A DNA stretch of 64,000 bases, taken from positions 744,001-808,000 of the forward strand of contig CAWJIJ010000011.1 of NCBI GenBank assembly GCA_963842955.1, in the 5' to 3' direction. Source of the stretch: JARFQW01 sp963842955 (GTDB taxonomy: Bacteria; Pseudomonadota; Gammaproteobacteria; Steroidobacterales; XN24). Shown here piece after piece: positions 15,543 to 24,860 of this stretch. Position 1 is the stretch's first letter; every line of letters starts with the position of its first letter. Below the pieces are notes generated by a model. It searched no databases and was not told where the DNA came from. It saw only the letters and a list, made by a program, of their open reading frames with translations. A program made the position numbers and the translations under genes.

Positions 15543-15663
15543 CCGGCGGTACAATACGGCTCTTTTGGCCGGGGTGTTATCTGAATGGACGCAACGACGC
15601 AGAACTGGACCGATCGGCTGGTGGCCTTCTGGTACAAGCTGATGCCCGGAGAAGCCGGGTTCG

Positions 15664-16626
15664 GTGTGGAGCAAGGTGACCGGTGTCGCCCTTGTCCTCG
15701 TACTCGTCGCGCTCCTGGCGCTCTCGTTCTGGTGGTCCCGCGAGCCCACGCCCTTCTGGGTGGAGTGGGAGACCGCCGGCCAGCCGGCCGTCCGCGGCAA
15801 CGCCACGGCCAGCGCACTCATCGGCGTAATCTCGACGCTGCTCGACAAGCCCGGCGGCTATCTCACCAACGACGTCATGCCGCCCGGCGTCTTGCTGGAC
15901 AACATCCCCAACTGGGAGTGGGGCGTGCTGAAGCAGTCCCGGGACCTGGTCAAGTCACTGCGCAACGACTACAGCCGGTCCCAGACCCAGTCCATCGAGG
16001 ATGCGGACCTGGCCCTCGCCGAACCTCGCCTCAATCACAACCGGCATAGCTGGATCCTGCCGCCTGCCGAGTCCCAGTACCGCCAGGCCGTTGCTCACCT
16101 GGAAAGCTACCTGGCCCGGCTGGGCGATCCGAACGACCGGGATGCCCAGTTCTACGCTCGGGCCGACAACCTGCGCTCATGGCTGGAGCAGGTGGAGAAG
16201 CGCCTGGGCAACATGGCCCAGCAGCTCTCCGCCAGCATCGGCCAGCGCCGGGTCAACACCGACCTGGCCGGCGACCCCTCGGCGGAAACCGCCACCCCGA
16301 GGCCCACCGATGTGGATGTGCAAACCGGCTGGTTCGAAATCGATGACGTGTTCTTCGAAGCGCGCGGCACGGCCTGGGCACTGGTCCACTTCCTGCGGGC
16401 GGCTGAATATGATTTCGCCCAGGTTCTCAAGGACAAGAACGCGACCGTCAGCCTGCGCCAGGTCATTCGCGAGCTCGAAGCGAGCCTGGCGCCCATACGC
16501 AGCCCGATCATCCTCAACGGCAGCGGCTATGGAATGACCGCCAATCACTCGCTGGTGATGGCTTCCTACCTTTCCAGCGCCAACGCGGCCGTGATCGAGC
16601 TGCGCGACCTGCTCTCCAAGGGCTGA
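15664..16626 (+). CDS. DUF2333 family membrane protein (N-terminus probably frameshifted)
   Basis: From GTG 15664 the 320-residue protein has a hydrophobic helix (VALVLVLVALLALSFWWS) followed by a large soluble domain with LPPAESQYRQAVAHLESYLARL, ARADNLRSWLEQVEKRLG and GWFEIDDVFFEARGTAWALVHFLRA, matching DUF2333, an uncharacterised inner-membrane-anchored family. The overlapping frame from ATG 15585 encodes MDATTQNWTDRLVAFWYKLM, a plausible cytoplasmic N-terminus of the same family. Removing one G at 15663-15664 joins the two, so the real gene may be 15585-16626 (about 346 residues). The GTG start is usable as an alternative. Confidence 0.88.
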   Translation: MWSKVTGVALVLVLVALLALSFWWSREPTPFWVEWETAGQPAVRGNATASALIGVISTLLDKPGGYLTNDVMPPGVLLDNIPNWEWGVLKQSRDLVKSLRNDYSRSQTQSIEDADLALAEPRLNHNRHSWILPPAESQYRQAVAHLESYLARLGDPNDRDAQFYARADNLRSWLEQVEKRLGNMAQQLSASIGQRRVNTDLAGDPSAETATPRPTDVDVQTGWFEIDDVFFEARGTAWALVHFLRAAEYDFAQVLKDKNATVSLRQVIRELEASLAPIRSPIILNGSGYGMTANHSLVMASYLSSANAAVIELRDLLSKG

Positions 16627-16648
16627 GGCGGGTCGCGGACGGGCGCAG

Positions 16649-17152
16649 TCAGCCGGCGAGCGCGTCCAGGTAAGCCTGGATGAATTCGTACTCGGCGGCG
16701 AGGTTCTCAGCGGTACTCTCGGCGATAAAGCCTTCGAGCTTGCCGCCGATCAGCGGCACCGCGGCGGCGATGGTTATGGCCACTTCGTTGACGCATCCGT
16801 CGTCGGTGGGCGAGAGATACATCGTGCCGGTCATTTTCGCCGGCACGCCTTCGCCATTCATGTCCAGTTCGTTGAACCAGTTGCCCTCGTCGTCCTGGGC
16901 CCAGCGCTCGGACTGCAGCATCGTGTTCCATTCACCGAGGACTTTCTTGAGAAACCCGGGCACTTCCAGCGGGACGTCCCGGGTGGTTTCGATCACGAAT
17001 ATGTCTTCGTCGGTTTCGGCCGAAAGCACCGACACGCGCCTGGCGCCGATTCCCTCGAACTTGGCCTCATAGAACTCGGGATCCGTGAACGCTTCGATCA
17101 CGGTGTCGAGGTCGTAGTCGTATTCGTGGCGGGCTTCTACGGTGACGGTCAT
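16649..17152 (-). CDS. DUF2505 family protein (SRPBCC-like fold)
   Basis: A 167-residue soluble protein with the DUF2505 pattern: N-terminal VEARHEYDYDLDTVIEAFTDPEFYEAKF, a central TTRDVPLEVPGFLKKVLGEW helix-loop and a C-terminal amphipathic helix (AAEYEFIQAYLDAL). The alternating strands and long C-terminal helix suggest the START/SRPBCC fold, which binds hydrophobic ligands. No enzymatic motif is evident. It ends 22 bases after the DUF2333 gene on the opposite strand. The biological role is unknown. Confidence 0.88.
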   Translation of the reverse strand: MTVTVEARHEYDYDLDTVIEAFTDPEFYEAKFEGIGARRVSVLSAETDEDIFVIETTRDVPLEVPGFLKKVLGEWNTMLQSERWAQDDEGNWFNELDMNGEGVPAKMTGTMYLSPTDDGCVNEVAITIAAAVPLIGGKLEGFIAESTAENLAAEYEFIQAYLDALAG

Positions 17153-17205
17153 GGCCGGCTCCGGTGTTCAGGACGTCCCGAGAGAGTAGACGTGGGCAAC
17201 GGGCC

Positions 17206-17770
17206 TCACAACTCCTCTGTCCAGACAAGCAGCGTGCGATCGCCCTCCACCCGCGCCAAGGCGAGTTCGACCTGGCCGGTCCATGCCAGGAACGCGCCGA
17301 TCTCCGCTTCGGAAATCACCTCGTAGAAGGTGGCGTGGCTCTGAAAAACCAGCGCGCCGGCATCCGCCACGAAGACGCCGACATTCAGGATTCTCGTTCA
17401 GTTCGACCGCAAACGCCGACAGGGTCGCGCTCGAGACACCGGGCTGGGCCGGGAAACGGCGCGTTACGACCAGCCGATCCAGGCCCTCCGGCTGCAGCAC
17501 CGGGCTGATCGACGCCTGCATCGTCTCCGTGCCCACCTCCACGTTCAGCGGGCCGGCCACTCGCACGCGATATCCGTGACCCAGGAGAAACCGGGCCAGC
17601 GGCTCCACAGCGCCCTCGTCGCTGAAGCCGGACAGGTCGAGTACACCGGACACCGACGCCGGGGCTTGAGCCGGAGGCGGCGTGGCACAACCCGCCGCGA
17701 ATACGACCAGGACGATGTGCGACAAACGGGCCCATCGGCGAGGCGAACACGAAAATCTGCTAGCGTTCAT
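17206..17770 (-). CDS. Hypothetical lipoprotein, frameshifted
   Basis: Start ATG 17768-17770 opens a signal sequence (RLSHIVLVVFAAGCATPP, lipobox AAGC) and a domain VLDLSGFSDEGAVEPLARFLLGHGYRVRV...TETMQASISP. Near 17388 the frame turns into Arg-rich sequence, while the neighbouring frame continues with NVGVFVADAGALVFQSHATF and ends at a stop at 17206-17208. Deleting one base (a CC doublet on the minus strand at 17388-17389) gives a continuous product of about 187 residues. The total span is one base more than a multiple of three. I do not recognise the domain. It is divergent from the SDR gene at 17829. Confidence 0.7.
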
Positions 17771-17828
17771 GGGACAAAGGATACCGGCAAGTGATCCGGA
17801 AGGGACCGGCAATTTCGAGGAGGAAGTC

Positions 17829-18500
17829 ATGGGTGTATGCGTCGTTACCGGTGCCAATCGCGGCATCGGCCTGGAGTTGGTCAGGCAGCTGTCTGCGCGC
17901 GGGGAACGGGTGATCGCCGTATGCCGGCAGCCGTCGCCCGAGCTGGAGTCCGCCGGGGCTGTCGTCGTGGACGGGATCGACGTCACGCGGCCCGCCGATA
18001 TCGAGACTCTGGCGGGCCGCCTTGCGGGTGAGACTGTCAGCCTGCTGGTGAACAACGCCGGTGTGCTGTCCAGCCAGCGGCTCGGAGCTATCGACAGCGA
18101 GGCCATCACCGCGATGGAGCATCAGTACCGGGTCAACAGCCTCGGTCCGCTGCTGGTGACCCAGGCCCTGCGTCCGCTCATGGACTCCGGCAGCAAGGTC
18201 GGCATCGTTACGAGCCGCATGGGATCGATTGCCGACAACACGTCGGGGGGCACCTATGGCTACCGCATGTCGAAGGCCGCCGTGAACGCGGCCGGCATGT
18301 CGCTGGCGCGCGACCTTGCGGACGATGGAATTGCCGTCATTCTGCTGCACCCGGGCTATGTGCGCACCGACATGACTTCAGGGTCCGGTCAGACCGATCC
18401 CGCCGATGCGGCCGCCGGGCTGCTGGCCCGGCTGGACGAACTCGACCTGGCATCCACGGGGTCGTTCCGGCATGCCAACGGAGAGCACCTGCCCTGGTGA
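17829..18500 (+). CDS. Short-chain dehydrogenase/reductase
   Basis: The 223-residue protein has the SDR cofactor motif TGANRGIG, the NNAGV stretch, a catalytic Ser region (VTSRMGSI), the YRMSK active-site Tyr/Lys and PGYVRTDM. Start ATG 17829 follows GAGGAGGAAGTC, an excellent ribosome-binding site. The compact length and the LELVRQLSARG start resemble the C-factor/sniffer-like SDR group, whose substrates are often unknown. NAD(P) preference is uncertain. It stands alone between a divergent lipoprotein gene and convergent pgl. Confidence 0.9.
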   Translation: MGVCVVTGANRGIGLELVRQLSARGERVIAVCRQPSPELESAGAVVVDGIDVTRPADIETLAGRLAGETVSLLVNNAGVLSSQRLGAIDSEAITAMEHQYRVNSLGPLLVTQALRPLMDSGSKVGIVTSRMGSIADNTSGGTYGYRMSKAAVNAAGMSLARDLADDGIAVILLHPGYVRTDMTSGSGQTDPADAAAGLLARLDELDLASTGSFRHANGEHLPW

Positions 18501-18522
18501 TTGCGGGGGCAGATCGGCGCAG

Positions 18523-19209
18523 TCAGAAACCGGGCGCTGCGCCCTCATCCATGAACACGTCCACCCCCGTTGGCGGGGTTACCAGGGCTGCCGGCAGGCT
18601 CTGACCGTGGCGCCAGTGGGACACGGCATCGCGCTTGGCTTCACCGGTCACCATGAACAGCACCTGGCGCGCCCGGGAAAGCCGATGTGCGCTCATGCTG
18701 ATGCGCACCGGAGGCGGTTTCGGGGCATCGCGGACGACAAGGACATCGGCCGCGTCCGCCGACTCGCCCACCTCGTGGCCCGGAAAGAGGCTTGCGGTGT
18801 GACCGTCCGCACCCATGCCGAGCAGCACCAGGTCGAACTGGCGGATCGGAGCGAGCAGGCTCGCGTAAGCTGAGGCGGCATCCTCGGGTGACGGCCCATG
18901 GGCCACGGGATGGATGTTCTCCTCGGGGATGGCGGATTCCGAGAGCCAGCTTTCCCTGGCCATCGTCTCGTTGCGGTCGTCGTGCCCCGTCGGCAGGTAG
19001 CGCTCGTCGCCGAACCAGATCTTCCAGCGCTCGTCGCCCACACCCATGGCCGCCAGCCGGGCGTAGATGCCCCGTGGCGTGTTTCCGCCGGCCAGCACGA
19101 TATGAAACTCCCCGTGGGAGGCCAGCGCCTGCTCAGCACCGCCAACGATTGCGGCCGCGGCCCTTTCGGTCAGTTCTTCCAGTCCCGGATACACATGCCA
19201 ACGCGCCAC
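18523..19209 (-). CDS. pgl: 6-phosphogluconolactonase
   Basis: The 228-residue protein matches the DevB/NagB-like lactonase family: FHIVLAGGNTPRGIYARLA near the N-terminus, KIWFGDERYLPTGHDDRNETMARESWL in the middle and DLVLLGMGADGHTASLFPG, where the G-x-x-G-H motif carries the catalytic His. It hydrolyses 6-phosphogluconolactone to 6-phosphogluconate. Start is GTG 19209 behind GAGGA. It is downstream of zwf in the gnd-zwf-pgl minus-strand operon, with a 51 base gap, so all three oxidative pentose phosphate steps are together. Confidence 0.95.
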   Translation of the reverse strand: MARWHVYPGLEELTERAAAAIVGGAEQALASHGEFHIVLAGGNTPRGIYARLAAMGVGDERWKIWFGDERYLPTGHDDRNETMARESWLSESAIPEENIHPVAHGPSPEDAASAYASLLAPIRQFDLVLLGMGADGHTASLFPGHEVGESADAADVLVVRDAPKPPPVRISMSAHRLSRARQVLFMVTGEAKRDAVSHWRHGQSLPAALVTPPTGVDVFMDEGAAPGF

Positions 19210-19260
19210 GCTTGTTCCTCGTGTTTCTTGTTCATTCCCTGACCATCCCAGGGGGCGAGC

Positions 19261-20751
19261 CTAGCCGCGCAGGTTCTTTCGCCATACGTGGGCCGGGCTG
19301 TCGAACAACAGTGTCGCCTCTTCCGGCCCCCAGGATCCAGCAGGATAGACCTTCAGGTCCCGGGTGTCCTGCGACCAGGCGTCCATCAATGGCGCCACGA
19401 CCTTCCATGACTCCTCGACCTCGTCGAAGCGGATGAACAGGCTCGCATCGCCCTCGATGACATCCAGGAGCAGGGTTTCATAGGCGTCCAGGGCCACCTC
19501 TCCCTCTTCGCGAAAGCCGGTGTTGAGCCGCACGGTGCGCGTTTCCAGCTCCAGCCCCGGCTTCTTGGCCCGCAGTTCCATCTGCATCCACTCATCCGGC
19601 TGCAGGGACAGGTAGATCCAGTTGGATCGAATCCGCTCCTGGGTCGCCGAACGGAACAGCTGCTGGGGGGGCTGGCGAAACCGGATCGCGATCAGCGACT
19701 GCTTGCGGGCCAGGCGTTTGCCGGTACGCAGGTAAAAGGGCACGCCGCGCCAGCGCCAGTTGTCGATATAAAGCTTGAGGGCAACGTAGGTCTCGGTGGT
19801 CGAACTGTCCGGCACATCGTTCTCGTCCCGGTAGGCGGCCATGGACACGCCGTCCTTCTCACCGGCTCCGTACTGGGCCCGCACGGCCAGGTCACCGGCC
19901 CGGCTCGCCGGAATCGGCCGGATCGACCGAAGCACCTTGACCTTTTCGTCGCGGCGGTCGTTGGCGTCCATGGTGGCCGGCGGCTCCATCGCAACGCTTG
20001 CCAGCAGCTGCAGGAGATGATTCTGAACCATGTCCCTCAGGGTGCCGGTGCGATCGAAATACCCGGCCCGGTCCTCGATGCCGATGTCCTCGGCCACGGT
20101 GATCTGCACGTGGTCGATGAAATTGCGATTCCACAAGGGTTCGATCAGCGTATTGGCCAGGCGGAACACGAGGAGATTCTGGACGGTTTCCTTGCCGAGG
20201 TAGTGATCAATGCGGAAAACCTGTTCCTCGTCGAAATGCTGGTGCAGCTCCCGGTTGAGCTCACGGGCGGAGTCGAGGTCCCGCCCGAACGGTTTCTCGA
20301 CAACGATACGATGCCTGCCATGGCCCCTGTTCAGACCCGCCCGGTCCAGGTTGTTGACCACCGGCAGGAAATCGTCCGGCCGGATCGCCAGGTAGAAGAC
20401 GATGTTCTCGCAGGTTCCCATCCGCGGACGGCTCAGCACCTCGAACAGCTCCGTGTAGGTCTCCGGTTCGTTGAGGTCGCCCCTGAGATACTCGAAACGG
20501 TTTGCAAGACGTTCGAGGGTAGCCTCGTCCAGCTGGTCGGCCGCCGCAGCTCTTACGGACGCTTCGAGGTGCTCTCGCCACCGCTGATCGTCCCAGGGCC
20601 GCCGTCCGAGAGCCACGAACAGCAGGTCCTCGTTGAGTCGTCCTGCTCTCTCGAGGTGATAAAGAGCCGGCAGCAGCTTGACCTGGGCAAGGTTGCCCGT
20701 GGCCCCGAAGATGACGAAATGACACGGCCCCGGGCTGGCGGACTCCGTCAT
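19261..20751 (-). CDS. zwf: Glucose-6-phosphate 1-dehydrogenase
   Basis: The 496-residue enzyme is of normal family length. The dinucleotide motif GATGNLA lies at 16-22, EKPFG at 152-156, and the catalytic signature RIDHYLGKE at about 180-188, containing the active-site His and substrate-binding Lys. It oxidises glucose-6-phosphate to 6-phosphogluconolactone, producing NAD(P)H. Start ATG 20751 overlaps the gnd stop as ATGA, so gnd and zwf are translationally coupled. In GATGNLA, Asn replaces the more common Asp of GASGDLA. Confidence 0.97.
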   Translation of the reverse strand: MTESASPGPCHFVIFGATGNLAQVKLLPALYHLERAGRLNEDLLFVALGRRPWDDQRWREHLEASVRAAAADQLDEATLERLANRFEYLRGDLNEPETYTELFEVLSRPRMGTCENIVFYLAIRPDDFLPVVNNLDRAGLNRGHGRHRIVVEKPFGRDLDSARELNRELHQHFDEEQVFRIDHYLGKETVQNLLVFRLANTLIEPLWNRNFIDHVQITVAEDIGIEDRAGYFDRTGTLRDMVQNHLLQLLASVAMEPPATMDANDRRDEKVKVLRSIRPIPASRAGDLAVRAQYGAGEKDGVSMAAYRDENDVPDSSTTETYVALKLYIDNWRWRGVPFYLRTGKRLARKQSLIAIRFRQPPQQLFRSATQERIRSNWIYLSLQPDEWMQMELRAKKPGLELETRTVRLNTGFREEGEVALDAYETLLLDVIEGDASLFIRFDEVEESWKVVAPLMDAWSQDTRDLKVYPAGSWGPEEATLLFDSPAHVWRKNLRG

Positions 20752-21671
20752 GGCTCGCTGCTCTCGCTGGCAACGACCGCGTGCCCGCCGAAACCCTTGC
20801 GCATCATGGAAAGAATCCGTGCAGCGTAGTCTCCGCCACCCTGCGTGGCATGGCGCATCATCACGGCTGCGCCGATCGCCGGTGCGGGGATGCCCTGCTC
20901 GATGGCCTCGATAACGGTCCAGCGACCTTCGCCAGAGTCGGCAACGACCGGTTCAATACCGTCGAGGTCCTGATCCTCGCGCAGGAAGTCCGCCGTGAGA
21001 TCCAGAAGCCAGCTGCGGACCACGCTTCCATGCCGCCACATCTCCGCGATGCCCGCCAGGTCCAGGCCGAAGTCCTCGCGGCCCTGCATCAGGGCAAAGC
21101 CCTCGGCATAGGCCTGCATCATTCCGTACTCGATGCCGTTGTGAACCATTTTGACGAAGTGCCCGGAGCCCGGAGGACCGCAATGCAGCCAGCCCGCGTC
21201 CGCGGCGGGCGCCAGCGTTTCCACGGCCGGCCGGACCGCGGCAAAGCTGCTGTCGCTGCCGCCCACCATGAGGGCATAGCCGTTCTCCCGTCCCCAGACA
21301 CCTCCGGAAACGCCGGCATCCACGAAGCCGACGCCGATCGACGCCAGCTCGTCTGCGCGACGCATGGAATCCTTGAACAGGGAATTGGCGCCGTCGACGA
21401 GCGTGTCGCCCGGTTCGAGCAGACCCTTGAGTTCGTCGATGGCCGCCTCGGTGACATCTCCGGCAGGCAGCATGAGCCAGACCGTCCGCGGCGCGGCGAG
21501 GCCGGCAACCAGTTCAGCTACGGACGCAGGGGCCGAAAAGCCGGTTTCGTCCGCCAGGGCCGCGACGGTCCCGGGGTCGCGATCGTATCCGCGGACATCA
21601 TGCCCGCCTGCAAAGAGACGCAGGAGCATGTTGCCGCCCATTTTTCCCAGCCCGATGATACCCAGCTGCAT
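20748..21671 (-). CDS. gnd: 6-phosphogluconate dehydrogenase, short (GndA/YqeC-type)
   Basis: The 307-residue protein is the short form of 6-phosphogluconate dehydrogenase (classical forms are about 470). The GLGKMG nucleotide motif lies at 7-12, FVDAGVSGGVWGRENGYALMVGG provides the substrate loop and catalytic region, and HFVKMVHNGIEYGMMQAYAEG the conserved Lys/His/Asn helix. Short forms are often NAD-dependent. The enzyme yields ribulose-5-phosphate, CO2 and reduced cofactor. The start ATG 21671 is preceded by an AAGGAGTCGGCC purine tract; the longer frame to 21713 is not supported. It is first in the gnd-zwf-pgl operon. Confidence 0.94.
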   Translation of the reverse strand: MQLGIIGLGKMGGNMLLRLFAGGHDVRGYDRDPGTVAALADETGFSAPASVAELVAGLAAPRTVWLMLPAGDVTEAAIDELKGLLEPGDTLVDGANSLFKDSMRRADELASIGVGFVDAGVSGGVWGRENGYALMVGGSDSSFAAVRPAVETLAPAADAGWLHCGPPGSGHFVKMVHNGIEYGMMQAYAEGFALMQGREDFGLDLAGIAEMWRHGSVVRSWLLDLTADFLREDQDLDGIEPVVADSGEGRWTVIEAIEQGIPAPAIGAAVMMRHATQGGGDYAARILSMMRKGFGGHAVVASESSEP

Positions 21672-21818
21672 GGCCGACTCCTTCAGTGTGCAAGGCGATA
21701 AAGAATAGCCCACCCGGACAGCAGCGGCGGCTGTCTTGCCCGCCTGGCAGGCCCTGTGGTGTCATTCCCGGGAGAGCGGCCCATCCGGCGCCGCCCGGCG
21801 CGCGCCGCGGGATCACCA

Positions 21819-22565
21819 ATGACCTTACCGATGTCGACGGATCTGCCGCCCATTGTCGCCCATCGCGGCTGGGCGGCCCGTTATCCCGAGAACAGCCTCG
21901 CGGCCATCGAGGCCGCCATCTGGCTGGGGCTGCGGCATGTGGAGTTCGACGTCCAGCTGACCGCCGATGGCGTACCCGTGCTGTTCCACGACGTCTCGCT
22001 GGAGCGCATCACTGGCCAGCCCGGCCGCATCCTCGATGTTGAGTGGGCGGACCTGTCCCGCCGGTACACCGGCGAGCCGGGGCGGCTGGGGCAACGGTTT
22101 CCCCGCATCCGGCCCGCGACCCTCATGGACGCGGCCAGCCTGTTATCCCGGCATCCCGGGGTCACCGCGTTCGTGGAGATAAAGCCCGAGAGCCTGGTCC
22201 ACTTCGGAATCCATACCGTCTGGGAGGCCTGCCGGCTACCGGTACTGCGGATGCCCAGGCCGGTCATTACCTCGTTCGACTCGGGCTTACTGGAGCAGCT
22301 CAAGTCCGGGCACCGCATCGCGTGGGTACTGCCTGAGTACACCGAAGCGACCCTGGCCGCAGCCCGCCGCCTGGCGCCCCAGTACCTGTTCTGTAACGTC
22401 AAGCGGCTGCCTGCTGGACCGCTGCCCACGGGCACCTGGGAATGGGCGATCTACGAGATTCGCTCTGCCGCCCAGGCCCTGGAGCTTGGCGAGCGGGGTG
22501 TGGGCCTGGTTGAAACGATGGACCCGGCCGCGCTCCTCAAGCGACTCGGAGCCGCAGAGCGCTGA
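21819..22565 (+). CDS. Glycerophosphodiester phosphodiesterase family protein
   Basis: The 248-residue protein has the GDPD domain: PIVAHRGWAARYPENSLAAIEAA (catalytic His-Arg and metal-binding Glu), HVEFDVQLTADGVPVLFHD with the second metal and catalytic His residues, and VEIKPES. It lacks a signal peptide, so it acts in the cytoplasm, hydrolysing glycerophosphodiesters to glycerol-3-phosphate and an alcohol. Start ATG 21819 is chosen, with ATG 21831 as an alternative; the extension to 21756 is basic and non-conserved. It precedes the MsbA-like exporter by 98 bases. Confidence 0.92.
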   Translation: MTLPMSTDLPPIVAHRGWAARYPENSLAAIEAAIWLGLRHVEFDVQLTADGVPVLFHDVSLERITGQPGRILDVEWADLSRRYTGEPGRLGQRFPRIRPATLMDAASLLSRHPGVTAFVEIKPESLVHFGIHTVWEACRLPVLRMPRPVITSFDSGLLEQLKSGHRIAWVLPEYTEATLAAARRLAPQYLFCNVKRLPAGPLPTGTWEWAIYEIRSAAQALELGERGVGLVETMDPAALLKRLGAAER

Positions 22566-22663
22566 CCCGCGACGAGGATCCGGGTGGCTTGCGTATAATC
22601 CGCCCGGTCGGGGCGCGTCACCGGGACGGCGCTCCGCATCCACGGTAACTTTTAAGGGGCCCC

Positions 22664-24532
22664 ATGAGCGCACGCAGGACCGCCTCCGGCGGCGTAACGA
22701 CAGATGCGGGAAGCGAGCGTGTTCGAAGCCGGGACGTCCGCCCGCTGGCGGGGCTGGTGCCGTTCCTCACTCCCTACCGGGCGCAGCTGCTCGCTGCGCT
22801 CGCCGCTCTCATTCTGGCGGCGGCCGCCACCTTGAGTCTTCCGCTCGCAGTCCGGCAGATGATCGACTTCGGGTTCGGCGGAAACGATCCGGCCTCCGTG
22901 GATCGTTACTTTTTTGTCCTGTTCGCGATTGCGGCCGCCCTCGCCGTGTTCACGGCGCTGCGCTATTTCTACGTGTCATGGCTCGGGGAGCGGGTCGTTG
23001 CGGACATCCGCGATGCCCTGTTTTCTCACATGTTGCGCCTGAGCCCGGCATTTTTCGAGATGACCCGAACCGGCGAGGTGCTGTCCCGGCTCACCACCGA
23101 TACGACGGTTCTGCAATCCGTCATCGGCTCAGGTGCTTCGGTTGCGCTTCGCAACCTGTTCCTTCTCGCCGGCGGCCTGGTGATGCTGGTCCTGACGAGT
23201 CCGGGCCTTACCGGGCTGATCGTCGGGCTGATCGTCCTGGCCCTGCTGCCCCTTATCCTGTTCGGCCGGCGGGTCCGCGCGCTCTCCCGGACCAGCCAGG
23301 ATCGGATCGCGGACACGAGCGCCGTGGCCGGCGAAATCCTTGCCGCCATGCCGACCGTACAGGCGTACACGCGGGAAGACTGGGAGCGGGCGCGGTTTCA
23401 CGAGGCCGTCGAGGACTCATTCGACGCCGCCCGATCCAGGATCCGCGCACGTGCGCTGCTGACGGCCGTGGTCATCCTGTTCGTATTCGGCTCCATCGTC
23501 ATGGTGCTGTGGATGGGCGCAAAGTCGGTCGTGGGCGGGGAGATGAGCAGCGGCCAGCTCGGCCAGTTTGTCCTGTATGCCGTCCTGACGTCGGGGGCCT
23601 TTGCGGCCCTTGCCGAGGTCTGGGGGGAAGTTCAGCGGGCCGCCGGCGCCATGGAGCGAATATCGGAGCTGCTCGCCGCTCAGCCGGAGATAAGCGACCC
23701 GGAACAGCCCGTTGCGCCCACTGCGCCGCCTGGCGGCGCCGTCGCGCTGGAGGCTGTTTCTTTTACCTATCCATCTCGCCCCGGGCGTCCGGCCCTGGAC
23801 GATGTGAGCTTCGACGTGCCGGCCGGATCCACCGTTGCCCTTGTGGGCCCGTCCGGCGCCGGCAAGAGCACGCTTTTCCAGCTGCTGCTGCGATTCTGGA
23901 TGCCGGATTCCGGAACGATTCGCATCGATGGCGTGGACATCGCCAGGCTGCGGCTAACGGATCTGAGGGAGCTCATCGGCATCGTGCCCCAGGAAACCGT
24001 GATCTTCTCGGCGACCGCCGCAGACAACATCCGCTACGGCCGTCCCGGCGCAAGCTCCAAGGAAATCGAAGCCGCCGCGAGGGCCGCCGGGGCCCACGAG
24101 TTCATCTCCAATCTGCCCGACGGCTATGCCAGCCACCTGGGGGAACGGGGCGTGCGCTTGTCCGGCGGCCAGCGCCAGCGCTTGTCGATAGCTCGTGCCC
24201 TGTTGAGCAACCCGCCGCTGCTGCTCCTGGACGAGGCGACGAGCAGCCTGGACGCGGAGAGCGAGCGGCAGGTACAGGCAGCACTGGAACACCTGATGGC
24301 CGACCGGACCACTCTGGTGATCGCCCATCGGCTGGCGACCGTGCGCAAGGCCGACCGGATTCTCGTCCTGGACGAAGGCCGGATCGTTGCCAGCGGCACC
24401 CACGACGAGCTGCTTGCGGCCGACGGCCTTTATGCGCGGCTCGCGTCGCTGCAGTTCGACAGCCTGGATGTGCCGCCGGACGGCGTTACCGCGGTGCCGC
24501 CGCCCGCGGGCCTTGCGGGGAACGCCCCCTGA
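22664..24532 (+). CDS. ABC exporter, transmembrane and ATP-binding domains fused (MsbA-like)
   Basis: The 622-residue half-transporter has six hydrophobic helices in the N-terminal half, including VVADIRDALFSHMLRLSPAFFEM (coupling region), and a C-terminal ATPase: Walker A GPSGAGKST near 395-403, Q-loop IVPQETVIFS, signature LSGGQRQR near 498-505, Walker B LLLLDEATSS and H-loop IAHRLAT. It works as a dimer exporting lipid-like or amphiphilic substrates from the inner membrane. The long basic N-terminus is not typical of MsbA; it belongs to a related group often annotated multidrug or lipid A exporter. Start ATG 22664 follows TAAGGGG. Confidence 0.93.
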   Translation: MSARRTASGGVTTDAGSERVRSRDVRPLAGLVPFLTPYRAQLLAALAALILAAAATLSLPLAVRQMIDFGFGGNDPASVDRYFFVLFAIAAALAVFTALRYFYVSWLGERVVADIRDALFSHMLRLSPAFFEMTRTGEVLSRLTTDTTVLQSVIGSGASVALRNLFLLAGGLVMLVLTSPGLTGLIVGLIVLALLPLILFGRRVRALSRTSQDRIADTSAVAGEILAAMPTVQAYTREDWERARFHEAVEDSFDAARSRIRARALLTAVVILFVFGSIVMVLWMGAKSVVGGEMSSGQLGQFVLYAVLTSGAFAALAEVWGEVQRAAGAMERISELLAAQPEISDPEQPVAPTAPPGGAVALEAVSFTYPSRPGRPALDDVSFDVPAGSTVALVGPSGAGKSTLFQLLLRFWMPDSGTIRIDGVDIARLRLTDLRELIGIVPQETVIFSATAADNIRYGRPGASSKEIEAAARAAGAHEFISNLPDGYASHLGERGVRLSGGQRQRLSIARALLSNPPLLLLDEATSSLDAESERQVQAALEHLMADRTTLVIAHRLATVRKADRILVLDEGRIVASGTHDELLAADGLYARLASLQFDSLDVPPDGVTAVPPPAGLAGNAP

Positions 24533-24860
24533 GAACCACGGCTACGGTCAACGCTGCAAGCAGCAGAAGATCCGGCGCCAGCGCCCGCCAGCCGTCCGCA
24601 AAAGCCATGTGGGTCACTACGAGGGTGGCCGCAGCCAGCCCCAGCAGAATCGACCCCGCCCGACGCCATGGGGTCGTCAGGATCAGCAGCGCACCCAGCA
24701 CTTCCGCCGCAGCCAGCAGGGCCGCCACCCAGGCCGGATAGCCCCACACGGCGAAACTCGGAACCGTGTAGTCCCAGGCCGCGATACGGCCGGCACCGCG
24801 CAGCAGAAACAGGACCGCCACGATAATGAGGGCCCAGCGACCGACGGCTCGAGAAAACAT
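24486..24860 (-). CDS. DoxX-like small membrane protein
   Basis: A 124-residue integral membrane protein with four hydrophobic helices (starting ALIIVAVLFLLRG and containing AEVLGALLILTTPWRRAG and GLAAATLVVTHMA), the layout of the DoxX/DUF4267 group. Some DoxX-like members act with thiol-quinone or sulfur metabolism, but the conserved function is not settled. Its ATG (24858-24860) shares one base with the stop of the upstream hydrolase gene (TGATG), so they are coupled. The 3' end overlaps the ABC exporter gene tail-to-tail by 47 bases. Confidence 0.8.
   Translation of the reverse strand: MFSRAVGRWALIIVAVLFLLRGAGRIAAWDYTVPSFAVWGYPAWVAALLAAAEVLGALLILTTPWRRAGSILLGLAAATLVVTHMAFADGWRALAPDLLLLAALTVAVVLRGRSPQGPRAAAPR

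Noticed and set aside
22486..24741. 751-residue plus-strand frame overlapping the ABC exporter
   Set aside because: Arg/Gly/Pro-rich out-of-frame translation of the exporter; all ABC motifs lie in the 22664 frame.
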